Shown: positions 1 to 10,779 of the stretch, piece after piece
How the letters are laid out: each line of letters starts with the position of its first letter
Numbering within the stretch: position 1 is the stretch's first letter
Source of the DNA: Azolla caroliniana
Taxonomy: Eukaryota > Polypodiophyta
DNA: 64,000 nucleotides
NCBI GenBank assembly: GCA_043228905.1
Contig: JBHGNT010000004.1
Coordinates: 4,588,001 to 4,652,000, forward strand
Direction of reading: 5' to 3'
The notes under the pieces: generated by a model
The model's database searches: none
What the model saw: only the letters and a program-made list of their open reading frames with translations
What the model was told of the DNA's origin: nothing
Translations under genes and position numbers: made by a program

Positions 1-1307
1 GGTTTCTTGAGGACAATGACGCTGGATTCGTCGTGGACGAGGGACGAGACCAACCGGATCCTGAAGAAAGCATACTAATTCTTTCTCCGGGACAGATACT
101 TATGGAAGCACCCGAAGAAGAGGAACGACGTCCCACTCCGGGTGGTGGCGATGAAGGAAGAACAGGAGGAGCTGCTGACGGCCTACCACGACAGCCCTTG
201 TGCTGGACACCGTGGAACGTGGGCCACGTTCGAGAAGATAAAGGGGAAGTACTGGTGGCCGGGACTGTACCGGGACGTGCATCGGTTCGTGACAACTTGC
301 GAGGGCTGTCAGATGCACTCCGTAGTCCGACATCGGGACGAGCTTCACCCTACGTACCCTCCGACCATCCACTTCAAATGGATGGTAGACCTGGTGACGA
401 TGCCGATGGGAGTAGGACAGATGCGGTATCTGGTCCTGGCTCGGGAAGATCTAACGAACCAGGTGGAAGGCCGAGCCCTTCAGAACAAAACAACCGTGGT
501 CGTATGTCGGTTCTTGATTGAGGACGTGATATGCCGGTACGGGTGCGTCGGGAAGATCGTGGCTGATCGTGGGGAGTTGGACGCCGAAGAGGCCAAGGAG
601 CTGTTCGACCGGCTAGGAGTCAAGCTCTCGCTTACCACTGCGTACAATCCGGAGGCGAATGGAAAGGTGGAGCACGGTCACGGACCGATCGTCAAGGCGT
701 TAGTTCGGGCATGCGGAGGTCAAGTCGGGAACTGGCCGCGGCTGCTGCCTTACGCGCTGTGGGCTGACCGAACTACGCACAGTTCGGTAACCGGATTCAT
801 GCCGGCAGAGCTCATGTTTGGGCAGAAGCCGATCATGCCGAAGGAACGTACGATCTTCTCATGGGCAACCGTGGACTGGAGAGACGAGATGAGCCAGGAG
901 GAACTATTGGCGGCGCGCATACGTCAGCTCGAGCGAAGGCCGGAGGACGTGGAGCAGGCTGCGGGAAAGCTTCGGGATGCAAGGATGAGGAACAAAACCC
1001 GGTTCGACCGAACGCACCGGCTCCGACCGGAGAAGATCGAGGAAGGCGACTGGGTGCTAGTCTACGACAGCAGCCTCGACAACCAGCACCGAGCGACACG
1101 GAAAACGGGCCTTACGTAGTACAAAGCGCCAACGACAACGGGACGTACCATCTGGCGGAACTCGACGGCATGAGAATGGCGATACGGGTAGCTGGGAAGC
1201 GGATCAAAGCGTTCAAGAAGCGTCACGACGACGAGCCGGATCCGGTTAACCTGGACCGCGACGATGAACGATCCGAAACCGAGGAACAACCGACGGGCGG
1301 GGAATGA
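1..1307 (+). pseudogene. Gypsy A integrase (3' end of pol), broken
   Basis: Retroviral-type integrase that would join element DNA to the host chromosome. Counting from the Met at 142, the zinc-binding residues are H16, H23, C53 and C56. The catalytic triad fits D83, D142 and E177, with the usual spacing of about 35 residues between the last two. A GPY-type C-terminal motif (GPYVV) and a basic end follow in a second frame up to 1307. There is an in-frame stop at 76-78 in the upstream part of the same frame, and a small frameshift between about 1095 and 1115 separates the GPY part from the core. This copy is therefore probably inactive. Family assignment is firm; the clade is not resolved. Confidence 0.85.
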
Positions 1308-1381
1308 AGGCTGGACGGGTTTTCTCTGTCCCAACTCAATTTTGGCGCATGCCGGTGGATGCGTGGTTAGGTGGGGGCGGA

Positions 1382-1934
1382 TGTCGTGAAGAAAACCGTC
1401 CACAAGCGGAATCGGTGTACTGGAGCGTAGGAACCGGCTCTTCATGCACGTACGCCTTATGTTGTACATAGAAGATCCTAGGTAGGTAGATTCGGTAGGT
1501 AGGAAGTTAATGGGAAACGGCTCCTTCCTTGCCTATAAAAGGAGGGAGACGAGGAGGGGGGAAGGGTTCGCGGTTAGAGAGGACGAAGTGCTGTCGGGTT
1601 GTCGGCCAAAGGCTTTTCTCTCTTTCAAAACTCCATAGCTTCTTTCTGTGCAGGTTTCGGGAGGCATCGGCATCTGTGCGTTTCTGTTCGCCGGCCTGTT
1701 CGGTTGTAACCGACTTCGTGCTTCTTGTTGTTTGTCCTTGTTAATATATATATACATACATTCGTGTCTCTCTGCGTCGGTGTCCCACTCGCGTCTTTGT
1801 GTCGAGGGCCGTGTCCCTGAGAATCTGCGCTCGCACGTAGTGGGTCTCTTCCCTTCTCCTCTCTCTCTTGCTTTTCGGTGCAAGACCCCCGAGGTCCCGC
1901 CTCATTTCACGCATCCGCGAGGAAAACCTCGACA
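1382..1934 (+). repeat. 3' LTR of Gypsy A
   Basis: It starts TGTCGTGAAGAA directly after the polypurine tract and ends CTCGACA (TG...CA). It contains a TATA box (CTATAAAAGG near 1532) and a (TA)n/TATACATA stretch near 1743. The start, the TATA context and the end resemble the LTRs at 8989-9669 and 13877-14685, but the bodies diverge. Confidence 0.8.
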
Positions 1935-1949
1935 CCGGATCGGAGACAA

Positions 1950-4638
1950 GGTGTCATCACATGAGCTGTATTTCGGGCGGAAGTCGAATTTGAGACACCT
2001 TCAGATATTCGGTAGCATAACATATGTGCATGTACCGGATGAGAAGCCGAAGAACCTAGATCTGAAGTCGGAGAAATGCATCCTAGTCGGCTACTCGCAT
2101 GAGCAGAAGGGGTATAAGTGCTATAACCCCCGGACTAAGCATGTCTGAGTAAGTCGAGATGTCGAGTTTGATGAGACGGCACCATGGTACTCCTTACCGA
2201 CTCCAACTCCCAACGAAGACCCAAGTAGAAGATGAAGACTTCGGCACTCTAGAAGAGAGTCTGATCTCATTCCGGCTCAGTGGACCGAATGAGCGGCTAA
2301 GTCGAGATGACCAGTCGGATGAAGAACCAGCGAGTAGTGGAGACTCTATCGGCAACGTTGATTCGGATCGGAGCGACTCCGACCCCGGAAAGGATGAAGA
2401 CGGATCTTCAGGAACGAAGTCTGAACCGGCCAAGAAGGGCCCCGAACCAGGTCATGACAAGTTACGCCGGTCTTCCCGCTAGAAGAACCCCGTTACGCGG
2501 TACAGATACAATGAGTACATGGCGCATCACTATGCATACATGACCAAAGTGGCGAAAGTGTGTGAGCCGGAGAGCTACACAAAAGCGGCAAAGGACACAA
2601 ATTGGCATGCTACTATGGAAGAAGAAATGTGGGCACTCGATGCCAACGACACATGGGACCTCATTGACCCTCCCCGACACTGTAAACCGATCGGTTGCAA
2701 ATGGGTGTACAAGGTAAAGTACAATGCAGACGGTTCGGTTAACCGGTATAAGGCCCGGTTAGTGGCGAAGGGATACGCACAGACCCACGGAATTGACTAT
2801 GACGAGACCTTTGCTCCGGTGGCGAAGATAACGACGTTTCGTGTGGTACTAGCAGTTGATGCGGCAAGGGGGTGGCATCTTCACCAGATGGACGTGAAGA
2901 ATGTGTCTCTTCAAGGTGACCTTGAAGAACGGGTCTATATGATCCAACCCATCAGTTTTCAATCAGAGATGAACAAATCGGTGTTGTGCCGGTTTAAGAA
3001 GTCGCTTTACGGTATGAAATAAGCCCCCCGAGCTAGGAATGCAAAGATTATGGACCGGTTGCGTAAGATTGGGTTTGTGACCTCTAAATCCAACTCATCA
3101 TTGTTCATCCGGCAAGGTCCAGACAGTCCGGTTTGCATCATGTTGATGATTTAGTCATCACCGGAACCGGACTCAATGAAATCGGTCGAGTAAAGTCTCA
3201 GCTGTCAGACGCATTTGAAATGAAGGACCTAGGGGACCTTCATTATTTTCTTGGGATCGAGGTGATCCGAACCCCCGATGGCATATTGCTCTCACAATGA
3301 CACTATGTGTTGAATATGATGTACAAGTTTGGCATGACAGAATGCCCACCTATCTCCACACCCCTTAATCGGAACCAGAAGTTGCATCCCAACTCCAGAC
3401 CGACTTGCGATGAGAAACGGTTCCGACAAATTGTCGGAAGCCTCCTATACCTAACAATCACTCAACCCGACATCAGTTGCCCAGTCGGAGTGATAAGCTA
3501 GTTCATGCAGAAGCCGACCGTCGAGCACCTTCAGTGCGCACACCAGATACTCTGGTATGTGAGCGGCACGAAGGACCGGGGACTGTTATAGCGGCATGGT
3601 ATAACTGAAGAGCTGGTCGGATACACAGATGTCGTCTAGGCTGGTGATGCATCGGATCGCCGATCTACCTCCGGTTACATGTTTTCTCTAGGTAGCGCGG
3701 TTGTTGCATGGAGCAACAAAAAGAAGCCAACAGTGGCTCTGTCGAGCATTGAGGCTAAGTACCGGGATGCTACCAATGCCACCTGTGAAGCCATCTAGCT
3801 TCAACAACTGCTATGTGACCTCCGGATAGAGGCACCGACCCCAATCCTGATGTACTATGACAACATGAGCAGCATTCGGATCGCTGAGAACCATATATTC
3901 CATGCTCGAACAAAGCACATAGAAGTGTATTATCACTTTGTTCGCAAGCGAGTCCTGAGCGGTGAAGTTGAACTTCAGTATGTTCACACGGATCAGGAGG
4001 TTGCCGACAACTTCACCAAGCCGCTAGGATTGGACAAGTTGCAACATTTTTTGGAGATGCTCGGTATTCAGCATCTTGATGTGCCACACTTGAGGGGGAG
4101 AAAAGGAAAGGGAACGGATGGCACCGGACAAAGAGCCGGAGAGGAAGAAAGAACAAACAAAGGGGGAGACAAAGGGAAAAAGGAAGTTGAGTCGACGAAG
4201 GAAATCGGCACATCCGAACAAGTCGGAACGAGCGGCAGCGGCGGCAGAGTCAAGAAGGACAAAGCCGACCGGAAGGAGAAGGCCAAGACCGGGACATGGT
4301 CTGATATGGTGAAGGGCCTGAAACCGGAAGACGAGTTGGAGAACACCGACCCAGACAAGAGCTGGAACGAATCAGGAGCGACCGATTCAAACAAGAGTTG
4401 GAACGAATTGAAGGAAACTGATTCGGTTCAAGATTCGGAGAAGCCGGATCAACTAAAGTCCAAACGGACACAGACGCAACGGAAATCGACGCCAACACGA
4501 AGGAACCGATGGGTCAACAAGCGCCGGAGACATAGCAGTGAGGGAGCTGAAATGGGCATGTTGAGCAGACAAGCCGACCGAGGAGGGTCGCGGCAAAAGG
4601 GACCGGACCGGACGAGGAGCGCGAGCAAGGCAGAGTGA
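1950..4638 (+). pseudogene. Copia pol: integrase end, RT, RNase H and charged C-terminal tail
   Basis: 1950-2148 is the integrase C-terminal part (HELYFGRK..., KCILVGYSHEQKGYKCYNP). 2519-3022 begins the RT (CKWVYKVKYNADGS, YKARLVAKGY, DETFAPVAKI, LHQMDVKN). A stop replaces the usual Gln in the 'GLKQAPR' region at 3020-3022, and a frameshift hits the 'VDDL' catalytic motif near 3135. RNase H is recognisable from 3520 to 4080 (WSNKKKPTVALSSIEAKY, KHIEVYYHFVR, NFTKPL). Further stops lie near 3298, 3499, 3589, 3637 and 3797. From about 4090 the frame runs on for some 180 residues into a Lys/Glu/Arg-rich tail not normal for Copia pol. Non-functional. Confidence 0.88.
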
Positions 4639-4720
4639 CGCCAGAACGAACCGGGTAGAAGGACCAGCTACCATGAACACTGACACCACGATCCGACCTC
4701 AAGTTGAGCTTGAGGGGGAG

Positions 4721-5113
4721 TGTTGAGCGGCAAGATCAAGCGGATCCAGATCGACTGAATAAGCCTGAGCCAGATCAGTGAGCCGGTGAGCCGGGTAGCC
4801 GGATCAGAGCGGTAACCGGAAGCCTAGTAGTAGCCTAGACTACTAGGCAATCATTGTCTCGTAGTTAGTGTCAGTCGCACGTAGGAATATTGAAGTACCT
4901 GTCAGTACTTCTGTCAGTCCTTATGGACTTGTATAAATTGTGTTGTTTAGCACGTTGTATGTACAGAGTTTTAGAGTAATTTGAATTAAGTGTATGTTCT
5001 GCTCTCTCTGTCTCTCCCATGCGTATTCTTTGTGTATTAAGTTCTCCATTAAACCTTTATCTTATTCTCTATTGCTACCCGACTGAGCCAGTTTTGTCTA
5101 ACGCTTCCACACA
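4721..5113 (+). repeat. 3' LTR of the Copia element
   Basis: It begins TGTTGAGCGGC immediately after the polypurine tract (cttgagggggag, ending 4720) and ends CCACACA, where LINE-1 reading frame resumes. Length is about 393 bp. The end is placed to within a few bases because no second LTR is in the window for comparison. Confidence 0.75.
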
Positions 5114-7320
5114 TTAACATTCAAAGAAAATCTTAAGAGTATGCAAGTTTGGGATCAATTTGCTTTGGCTTCAAGGTTGTATATAAATTGGAGGAAGTCT
5201 CGCCTTATTTCTTTTATGGAGAGTGATTTGGAATGTTTAGGATGGCAAGGGTCAGTGATTACACGAGCTTCAATTTATCGACATTTGGGTTATCCATTGG
5301 GCATTGATGTTACAAATGTTCAATTGATTGATTGGATTGGTAGTAAATTGAGGGACAAATTTATGTATTGGAAGTCTCAATTATGGCCCTTTCATGTACC
5401 TTTCATGTACAACTCAAAGTGGTGCAATGTATCTTGATACCCATGTTATTATATTTTTTGCCTTTACTTCCTTGGACTAAGAAGGCATTACAAAGCATGT
5501 TACAACCTATTCGGTTCATGTTGTGGCGGAAGGGAGAAATGATGGGAGTTACATGGATTTCATGTATTAGAGACATGAACTAATGTAAGCATAAAATAAG
5601 GATAAAAGATAGATCTAGATAGAAAGGAGAGAGAGAAAGAAGGGTGTCGATCCACCCGACCACCCCCGAGCGAAGGGATCGAGACGGACTCGAGCCTCGA
5701 TCAACGTCCCATACCACCGTCGTGGCATCGAGTCGTACCTGGTGCTGGCGCGCTCGCTACAAGAGTTGACCCACCACAAGAACAGAGTCTCGACGGAGTC
5801 AAAAGAAGATGAAATGAGGGTAGCTAGGCCTCTTATTTATAGCGATACCCAAGGCCCCTAGGCAAGTTCACACTTGGATTAAAAGAAATCCCGAGGGTTG
5901 TCTCAATCCCGAGGATTAAAAGAAATCCTCCCCTTCTTTACACTCTCGTTTAACCCTCACACTTATCCATGTGTATAGAATACTACGGTAAATTCTCACC
6001 ACAGGATATTATATGGTCATGCCCATAACATCATGGGACCATTTGGCTACTCCTAAAAGGTTAGGTGGTGCAGCAATATTGGATTTGGAAAGGCATTTGA
6101 TGGCTCGTAGGTTTACATTATTACGTGATATATGTCAACAAGATCAACCATGGATATCTATGATGCAATATTTTATTGGGCATGAAGGATTGATGCATGG
6201 GAAAACAAAGATTCAAGCATCATGGTGGTCACTACTGAATGGAAGTATTCCTCCAAAGATTCGAAATTTTGTATGTGGACAACATTTGGTAAGATCGTGA
6301 CAAGATGCATTATCTCTTTTTGAATGGGGGCCATCAAGTGATTGAGAATATTGTAATTCATTACAAAATGAATTGCTTGTTTCTTCTCGAGTGTTGTTTT
6401 GGCATGGGGAAGAGAAGTTGAGATCTCAATTCAATTGTTTATTTCAATTGGGGATTGTACATTTGGAAGATGTGGTTGATAATGAATCTCAAAGGTTGTC
6501 GCATTTTGAAGATGCCAAGAGATGGTTATGTATTCCGCCAAATTATGGATTTATTTGGGAGAAATTACATGATATACCATTGTTGCAAGGATCATTGCCA
6601 TTGAAAACCAATTTTGCACCTTGGGTAGATTGGCGGTACAAGATGGTACACGCTTGTTACATGTCACTACAAATATATTGTATCATCATGCGATGGCATC
6701 ATTATCTTCGCTATCTCCTAAAGCAACGAAGTTGTGGAATGTATATAAGTCAGATGCAAGGTGGTGGAAAATATTACAACATGGTTGGTATTCCCATCTA
6801 CCATTTTGTGCAAAGGTATTCATATGGAGAGTCATGATTGGTGGCCTCCCATTAGGTTCAGACTTAAAGAGACGAGGACTAGGGTCTGGCACTTGTTTCT
6901 TTTGCACCGTTCCATTGGAGGATAGTACACATAGGTTCATTAAATGTCCTATAGCGTGTACCATTTGGAAGTGCTTATCGGACATTTGGCAAGTTTTTAA
7001 CCCGTTGTTGTTTAAGACCTCAACAATGGGTTTTTTCTCAATATGTTCAAAATGGATCAAATGATGAGATGGAGATATTGTTCCAATTTTTACGTTATTG
7101 GGGTCTACAACACAATTGGAATATGCGTAATGCTTTCATGTTTGATAATAGACATGGGGTGAAAGCCTATATAAAGAAGCTTAAAGGTATTCTCATATGG
7201 AATTTTTGGATCTTAGAGCATGTGGGGATCATTTCCTCAAATGCATATTCAGGTTTTTTAGTAGCATTACAAAACGTCCCTCTCCCTACATATATGATAA
7301 GTAGAGGAGACTAAGAAGTG
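5114..7320 (+). pseudogene. LINE-1: non-LTR retrotransposon ORF2, C-terminal half
   Basis: Fragments of an L1-type ORF2 downstream of the RT active site. 5141-5437 carries the RT thumb region (ALASRLYINWRKS, YRHLGYPLG). 5368-5564 and 6031-6300 carry the conserved WIS-WDHLATPKRLGGAAILD block. 6621-7064 carries the zf-RVT region (VFIWRVMIGGLPLGSDLKRRG, then CFFC...HRFIKCP). The N-terminal endonuclease and RT core are absent, being either left of the Copia element or lost by 5' truncation. Several frameshifts are present. The reading is interrupted by a 466-bp insert at 5565-6030. Confidence 0.85.
5565..6030. mobile_element. 466-bp solo-LTR-like insert in LINE-1 with 5-bp TSD
   Basis: Flanked by TCATG at 5560-5564 and 6031-6035. 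Removing the insert and one TCATG gives ...tgg att tca tgg gac cat ttg..., which rejoins the LINE frame as WISWDHL. The insert has no ORF and contains a TATTTATAG promoter-like motif near 5834. It ends AACA, and no LTR pair is seen, so a solo LTR is the simplest reading. Its 5' end is TATTAG rather than TG, which leaves some doubt about class. Confidence 0.7.
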
Positions 7321-7371
7321 TTGTAACTAACTGGATTTTACATACAATTAACATAATTGTGTGCTTTTACC

Positions 7372-7412
<41 letters not shown>

Positions 7413-7738
7413 TAGATTTCCCAATGGAAACCAAGAGGTCATGGGTTCAACCCCTACATTCCATAGTGGCATCTAGTGAATTAAGATAAATTAATAGATA
7501 TGTATGAAGTATGTAATAGAGAGGTGAGTAAAGTTGGTTTTCGAACCCAAGACGTAGTGACTTGTAGTGTAAAAACTTACCAAAAAGGTAAGCTAATTAT
7601 TATAAGAGAGAGAGAGAGAGAGATACATTTGTATTGTAGCACCTTAGAAGGTTGCCCTTGCCACATCGCTACTTTTGAAGTAGTTTTTTTTTCCAAAAAA
7701 AAACTCCTTCCATTAGTTATAAAATTTTACAGATGAGA
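7321..7738. other. Spacer between LINE-1 and LINE-2 with (GA)n and tRNA-like motif
   Basis: No gene. It holds a (GA)n microsatellite at 7374-7410 and a shorter one near 7605-7622. A pol III B-box-like stretch (ggttcaacccc, 7444-7454) follows the words 'aggtcatgg', as in the Gypsy B LTR. T and A runs near 7684-7704 could be the tail of minus-strand LINE-2. Confidence 0.5.
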
Positions 7739-8222
7739 TTAGTATATACAAATCCCTGTAGGGACACGATAGGTCCATCTTATGTGGATGCCCACCAACT
7801 TAATAAAGGGGGAGGACGACCATTGTTGCATGAAGGCTAGTCGTTGTCTTTCAACTCCATCGAAGTTACCCTTGAGGCCATCATATTGGCTCTTTAGAGT
7901 GGCTACCACTTCACTCCATGTCTCTTGCATTAACACTATTGGTTGCATGGTTTGGTTGGAGAAGACCCGTCTACACCGTTGTTTCCATAGAATCCAAAGA
8001 GTTATTGGGCTGACCAATTCCAACACAACTTGAGATTTGGCATTGATAGGAGTTGAGTGGACATTGTCGATGGTGGAGAAAAAAACCTCTTGTGCTTTTA
8101 TAACCAAAGTCATCCCCTCTTCTTCCTTCTCATATCTGTCAACTGGGGCCTGCCATGATAGCCAACATACATTCCCCCACTTGATTGAGCCTTGCACCTA
8201 GCATAATTGCAATAAGCAGCCA

Positions 8223-8248
8223 CCCCCCCCCCCCCCCCCCCCCCCCCC
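8223..8248. repeat. Poly-C run (26 bases)
   Basis: An uninterrupted run of 26 C inside the LINE-2 C-terminal coding region, read as poly-Gly on the minus strand. It cannot be ancestral coding sequence. Confidence 0.95.
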
Positions 8249-8988
8249 GCCATATTCGATGGGACTCTGGGCAGTCCCATAGAGCGTGTCATATTGATTC
8301 TACTACAATTGGACACACTACACAATTAGTTGAGTTGAGGTTCCCACGCTGCCATGCACCAACCAGTAGTGACTTATGTATTAACAACCATTGGAAAGTG
8401 GTGATTCGCCTCGCGTGTTGTTGTTTCCAGAGTTTCTGCCAAAACTTGGTGATAATTGTGTTAGGAACATGGTATGTTTTCCAGACCTTTGCAGCAGCCG
8501 GATCTCGGGCAGATTGAGTGGCTATAATATGGCGACCCAATCTAGTTGTGAATTGAAAGAAAGGGATAGGTTTACTTCCTTGCCCTACGTAAGGATCACA
8601 CCATGTCCATTGCAAAGGGTCCCAACTAACCTTATGTAGGCATGTGTTTTCATGAGTACATATGTGCCAATCTGGTTGTACTTTGATCGGATCAGGATCT
8701 ACAATCCAATTATGCCCAGTATAAGCTAGTTACACTCGAATTGCCTTACGCTGTGTTGATGCCTCTTTGTCCTTCAATTCAAAGCCTTCGATCCTATACG
8801 GTGTGTCCCTACCTCTTGGGAGCAAAGAGCCCTCCTCCTTGTAGCCTATCCATTTCTTAGTTATCATCCTTTGATGAGCAGCTTCCCTAATCAGTAGAGC
8901 GTTAATGATTTCAAATCTCATAGCCCATCCGCCCCTGATTCCATGGAGGATGTTGGCCTGGTCTTGCATTGGCAATGACATAAACCGT

Positions 8989-9428
8989 TGTCGTGAAGAA
9001 TTTCGGCCAGAGGCGAAAACCGGGAAACATTGGCTACATCGACGGGGTGCAGCGTGTGTGCTCACCCTTGTACATTTAGCGTGAATAACGAGGGCGCCTT
9101 TATGACGCCGAAGAGTAGACAAGTCGGGACAGATGACCCCATGTAAGTCGGGATTTATCCCACATTGTAACGCATCCCTCTCCTTGTTCTATAAAAGGAA
9201 GGGAGCGCCCTTTGTGAGGGGGTTGCCCATTTTGCGTTAGAGGGTATACCGTTAGATTTAGGGTTAATGACATTTCTTCTTCTTCTTCTTCTTCTTCTTC
9301 TTCTTCTTCTTCTTCTTCTCTGTTATATATATACATTTGCGTCGGTCTGTGTATATTCGCGTCTCTGTTGGTGTCGGGTGCTTCCCCTTTCTTGCGTTTC
9401 CTGTACATAAGGGTGTGAGTCGGGTCGG

Positions 9429-9478
<50 letters not shown>

Positions 9479-9669
9479 CGTGCGTGCGTGTGCGTGAGTC
9501 GGTGTCGAGCGCGCACTCCCTCTCCTTCTCTCTCTCCCTTCAGTTGCTTCCAGTGTGCTTCTGGGGTGCCCCAGAAACGGTGAAGTACGACTTCCTACGC
9601 TCCGTCACTCCCTAGTCCAAGACCCCCATGGTCCCACCTTTCTCCACGCACACGCGTAACAACACGACA
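8989..9669 (+). repeat. 5' LTR of the gag-only element
   Basis: 681 bp, TGTCGTGAAG...CACGACA. It contains a TATA box (CTATAAAAGGAAGG near 9190), a (TTC)n run at about 9274-9319 and a (TG)n run at 9432-9472. Its first 190 bp differ from the 3' LTR at about six positions. It lacks a 130-bp segment that the 3' LTR has between the TTC run and the TATATA stretch. Confidence 0.9.
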
Positions 9670-9706
9670 TCTTTGGTGAACCCGACATGAAAGGTGGCAA
9701 GGGAGG

Positions 9707-10660
9707 ATGGAGTCGGAAGACGACGCCCTCGCGGAGATGGTGGCCGAAGTGGTGTTGGAGTCGGCACGAGTAGTTATGAGGCGAGAAGCAGCCCAACAAG
9801 CGGTTGAGCGAGTGGTCGAAAGAGTCGGTTGTTTCAGCGGGGACAGAGTCCCATCTTACTTGGAAGCCTACAATACGGAAATGGAGGAGCACGGCATAGA
9901 CGAGGCATTGAGGCTGGAGTTCTTCTGTCAGGTCGTAGCTGTTCGGATGCATGCGGAAGTAAAGGAGCTCCGTGAGGCTCATAGTTCGTGGGAGGCCTTC
10001 GAAGAGGCGCTCTTGAAGGCATACGGAGGACGGCGGAAGAGCCGGGGACGACACGACTTCGACCAGTGGGTAGCATCGGCAAAGACCCACCGGGGCGCGG
10101 CCAAGGCGTTCCGAGAGTTTGAGCGACGGCTTGCTCGGCTCCCGGAGCGGGAACAAGGTTTGGTGGGGGCGGACAAGGTCCTATTGTTCGTCAGGTCGAT
10201 CGACCGAGCGGAACGGGAGGTCATCGGGATTGAGCTCGAAGACGATGACGAGGCAAATGGGCTTACGGAGGACTGGTCGAAGGTCGGAAGGGTGTGCCAA
10301 TGGCTAGACGATGAGCGAGCCGAGAAGGCTAAGAGGAGGGCGCGCGACGGCGTGCCATCACAGCGGGAAGAGGCCGAACGGAAAAGGGAGCTGGCAAGGG
10401 TCGGCGTTGGGGTCAGGATTGCGGAGGCGTACGTAGCTCTCGAGGTGATGCTCGAGGAAGAGGGAAGATCGAGGCCCCAAGCCGAGACCGAGGAGACGGA
10501 CTTGCCCCACGCGACGGCGGAAGATCGGTACCACGGTACCACGGGAGAGGGTGCAGAACAAAATGCCCTCTCGACTTGCAGAGATAGAACGGCCAAGGAC
10601 GAGGCCGAGATACAGATCGCGGAACCGGATAGTTGGGACCAGCGGTTTCGGGCGTGTTAG
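9707..10660 (+). CDS. gag-like protein of the non-autonomous LTR element
   Basis: 317 residues, intact from ATG to stop, starting 38 bp after the 5' LTR. A capsid-like helical region spans roughly residues 40-170 (VPSYLEAYNTEMEEHGI, FFCQVVAVRMHAEVKEL, SWEAFEEALLKAYG, AFREFERRLARLPE), matching the general retrotransposon gag layout. The rest is rich in Arg, Glu and Lys. I see no CCHC zinc knuckle and no protease. Gag would form the particle that packages element RNA in the cytoplasm. That the frame is intact while the rest of the element has no ORF suggests gag function was kept during recent spread. Confidence 0.75.
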   Translation: MESEDDALAEMVAEVVLESARVVMRREAAQQAVERVVERVGCFSGDRVPSYLEAYNTEMEEHGIDEALRLEFFCQVVAVRMHAEVKELREAHSSWEAFEEALLKAYGGRRKSRGRHDFDQWVASAKTHRGAAKAFREFERRLARLPEREQGLVGADKVLLFVRSIDRAEREVIGIELEDDDEANGLTEDWSKVGRVCQWLDDERAEKAKRRARDGVPSQREEAERKRELARVGVGVRIAEAYVALEVMLEEEGRSRPQAETEETDLPHATAEDRYHGTTGEGAEQNALSTCRDRTAKDEAEIQIAEPDSWDQRFRAC

Positions 10661-10779
10661 CCCGAAACCCCGGAAATCGGAGAAGCAAGCCCAATCGGGG
10701 CTTGCGCGATCGGTAAGAAGACGACCGCCGACCACGAAGAGTCGGTGGCTACGGACAAGGGCGTAAAACGGACGGGCGA

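Larger units (their letters stand above)
1..1934 (+). mobile_element. Ty3/Gypsy LTR retrotransposon A, 3' part (GC-rich)
   Basis: This is the 3' end of a GC-rich Gypsy element. It contains the integrase, a purine-rich tract (ggtgggggcgga, ending 1381) and one LTR; gag, protease and reverse transcriptase lie left of the window. The polypurine tract and the first 12 LTR bases are shared with the gag-only element at 8989-14685, so element A is a candidate relative of that element's autonomous partner. It ends inside a Copia integrase, suggesting it inserted into the Copia element. The left target duplication cannot be seen. Confidence 0.85.
1935..5113 (+). mobile_element. Ty1/Copia LTR retrotransposon, decayed, 5' part missing
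   Basis: Order seen: end of integrase, reverse transcriptase, RNase H, a charged in-frame tail, polypurine tract, 3' LTR. This is Copia order (integrase before RT). The left half is cut by Gypsy A. Many in-frame stops sit where a CAA, CAG, CGA or TGG codon is expected, as C-to-T decay of methylated DNA would give. Confidence 0.9.

Noticed and set aside
7411-7500. tRNA gene near the B-box-like motif
   Set aside because: No acceptor or anticodon stems can be folded; only the B-box-like words match.
9100-9615. ORFs with poly-Thr-His, poly-Glu or poly-Val-Cys
   Set aside because: Products of the (TTC)n and (TG)n repeats in the LTR.
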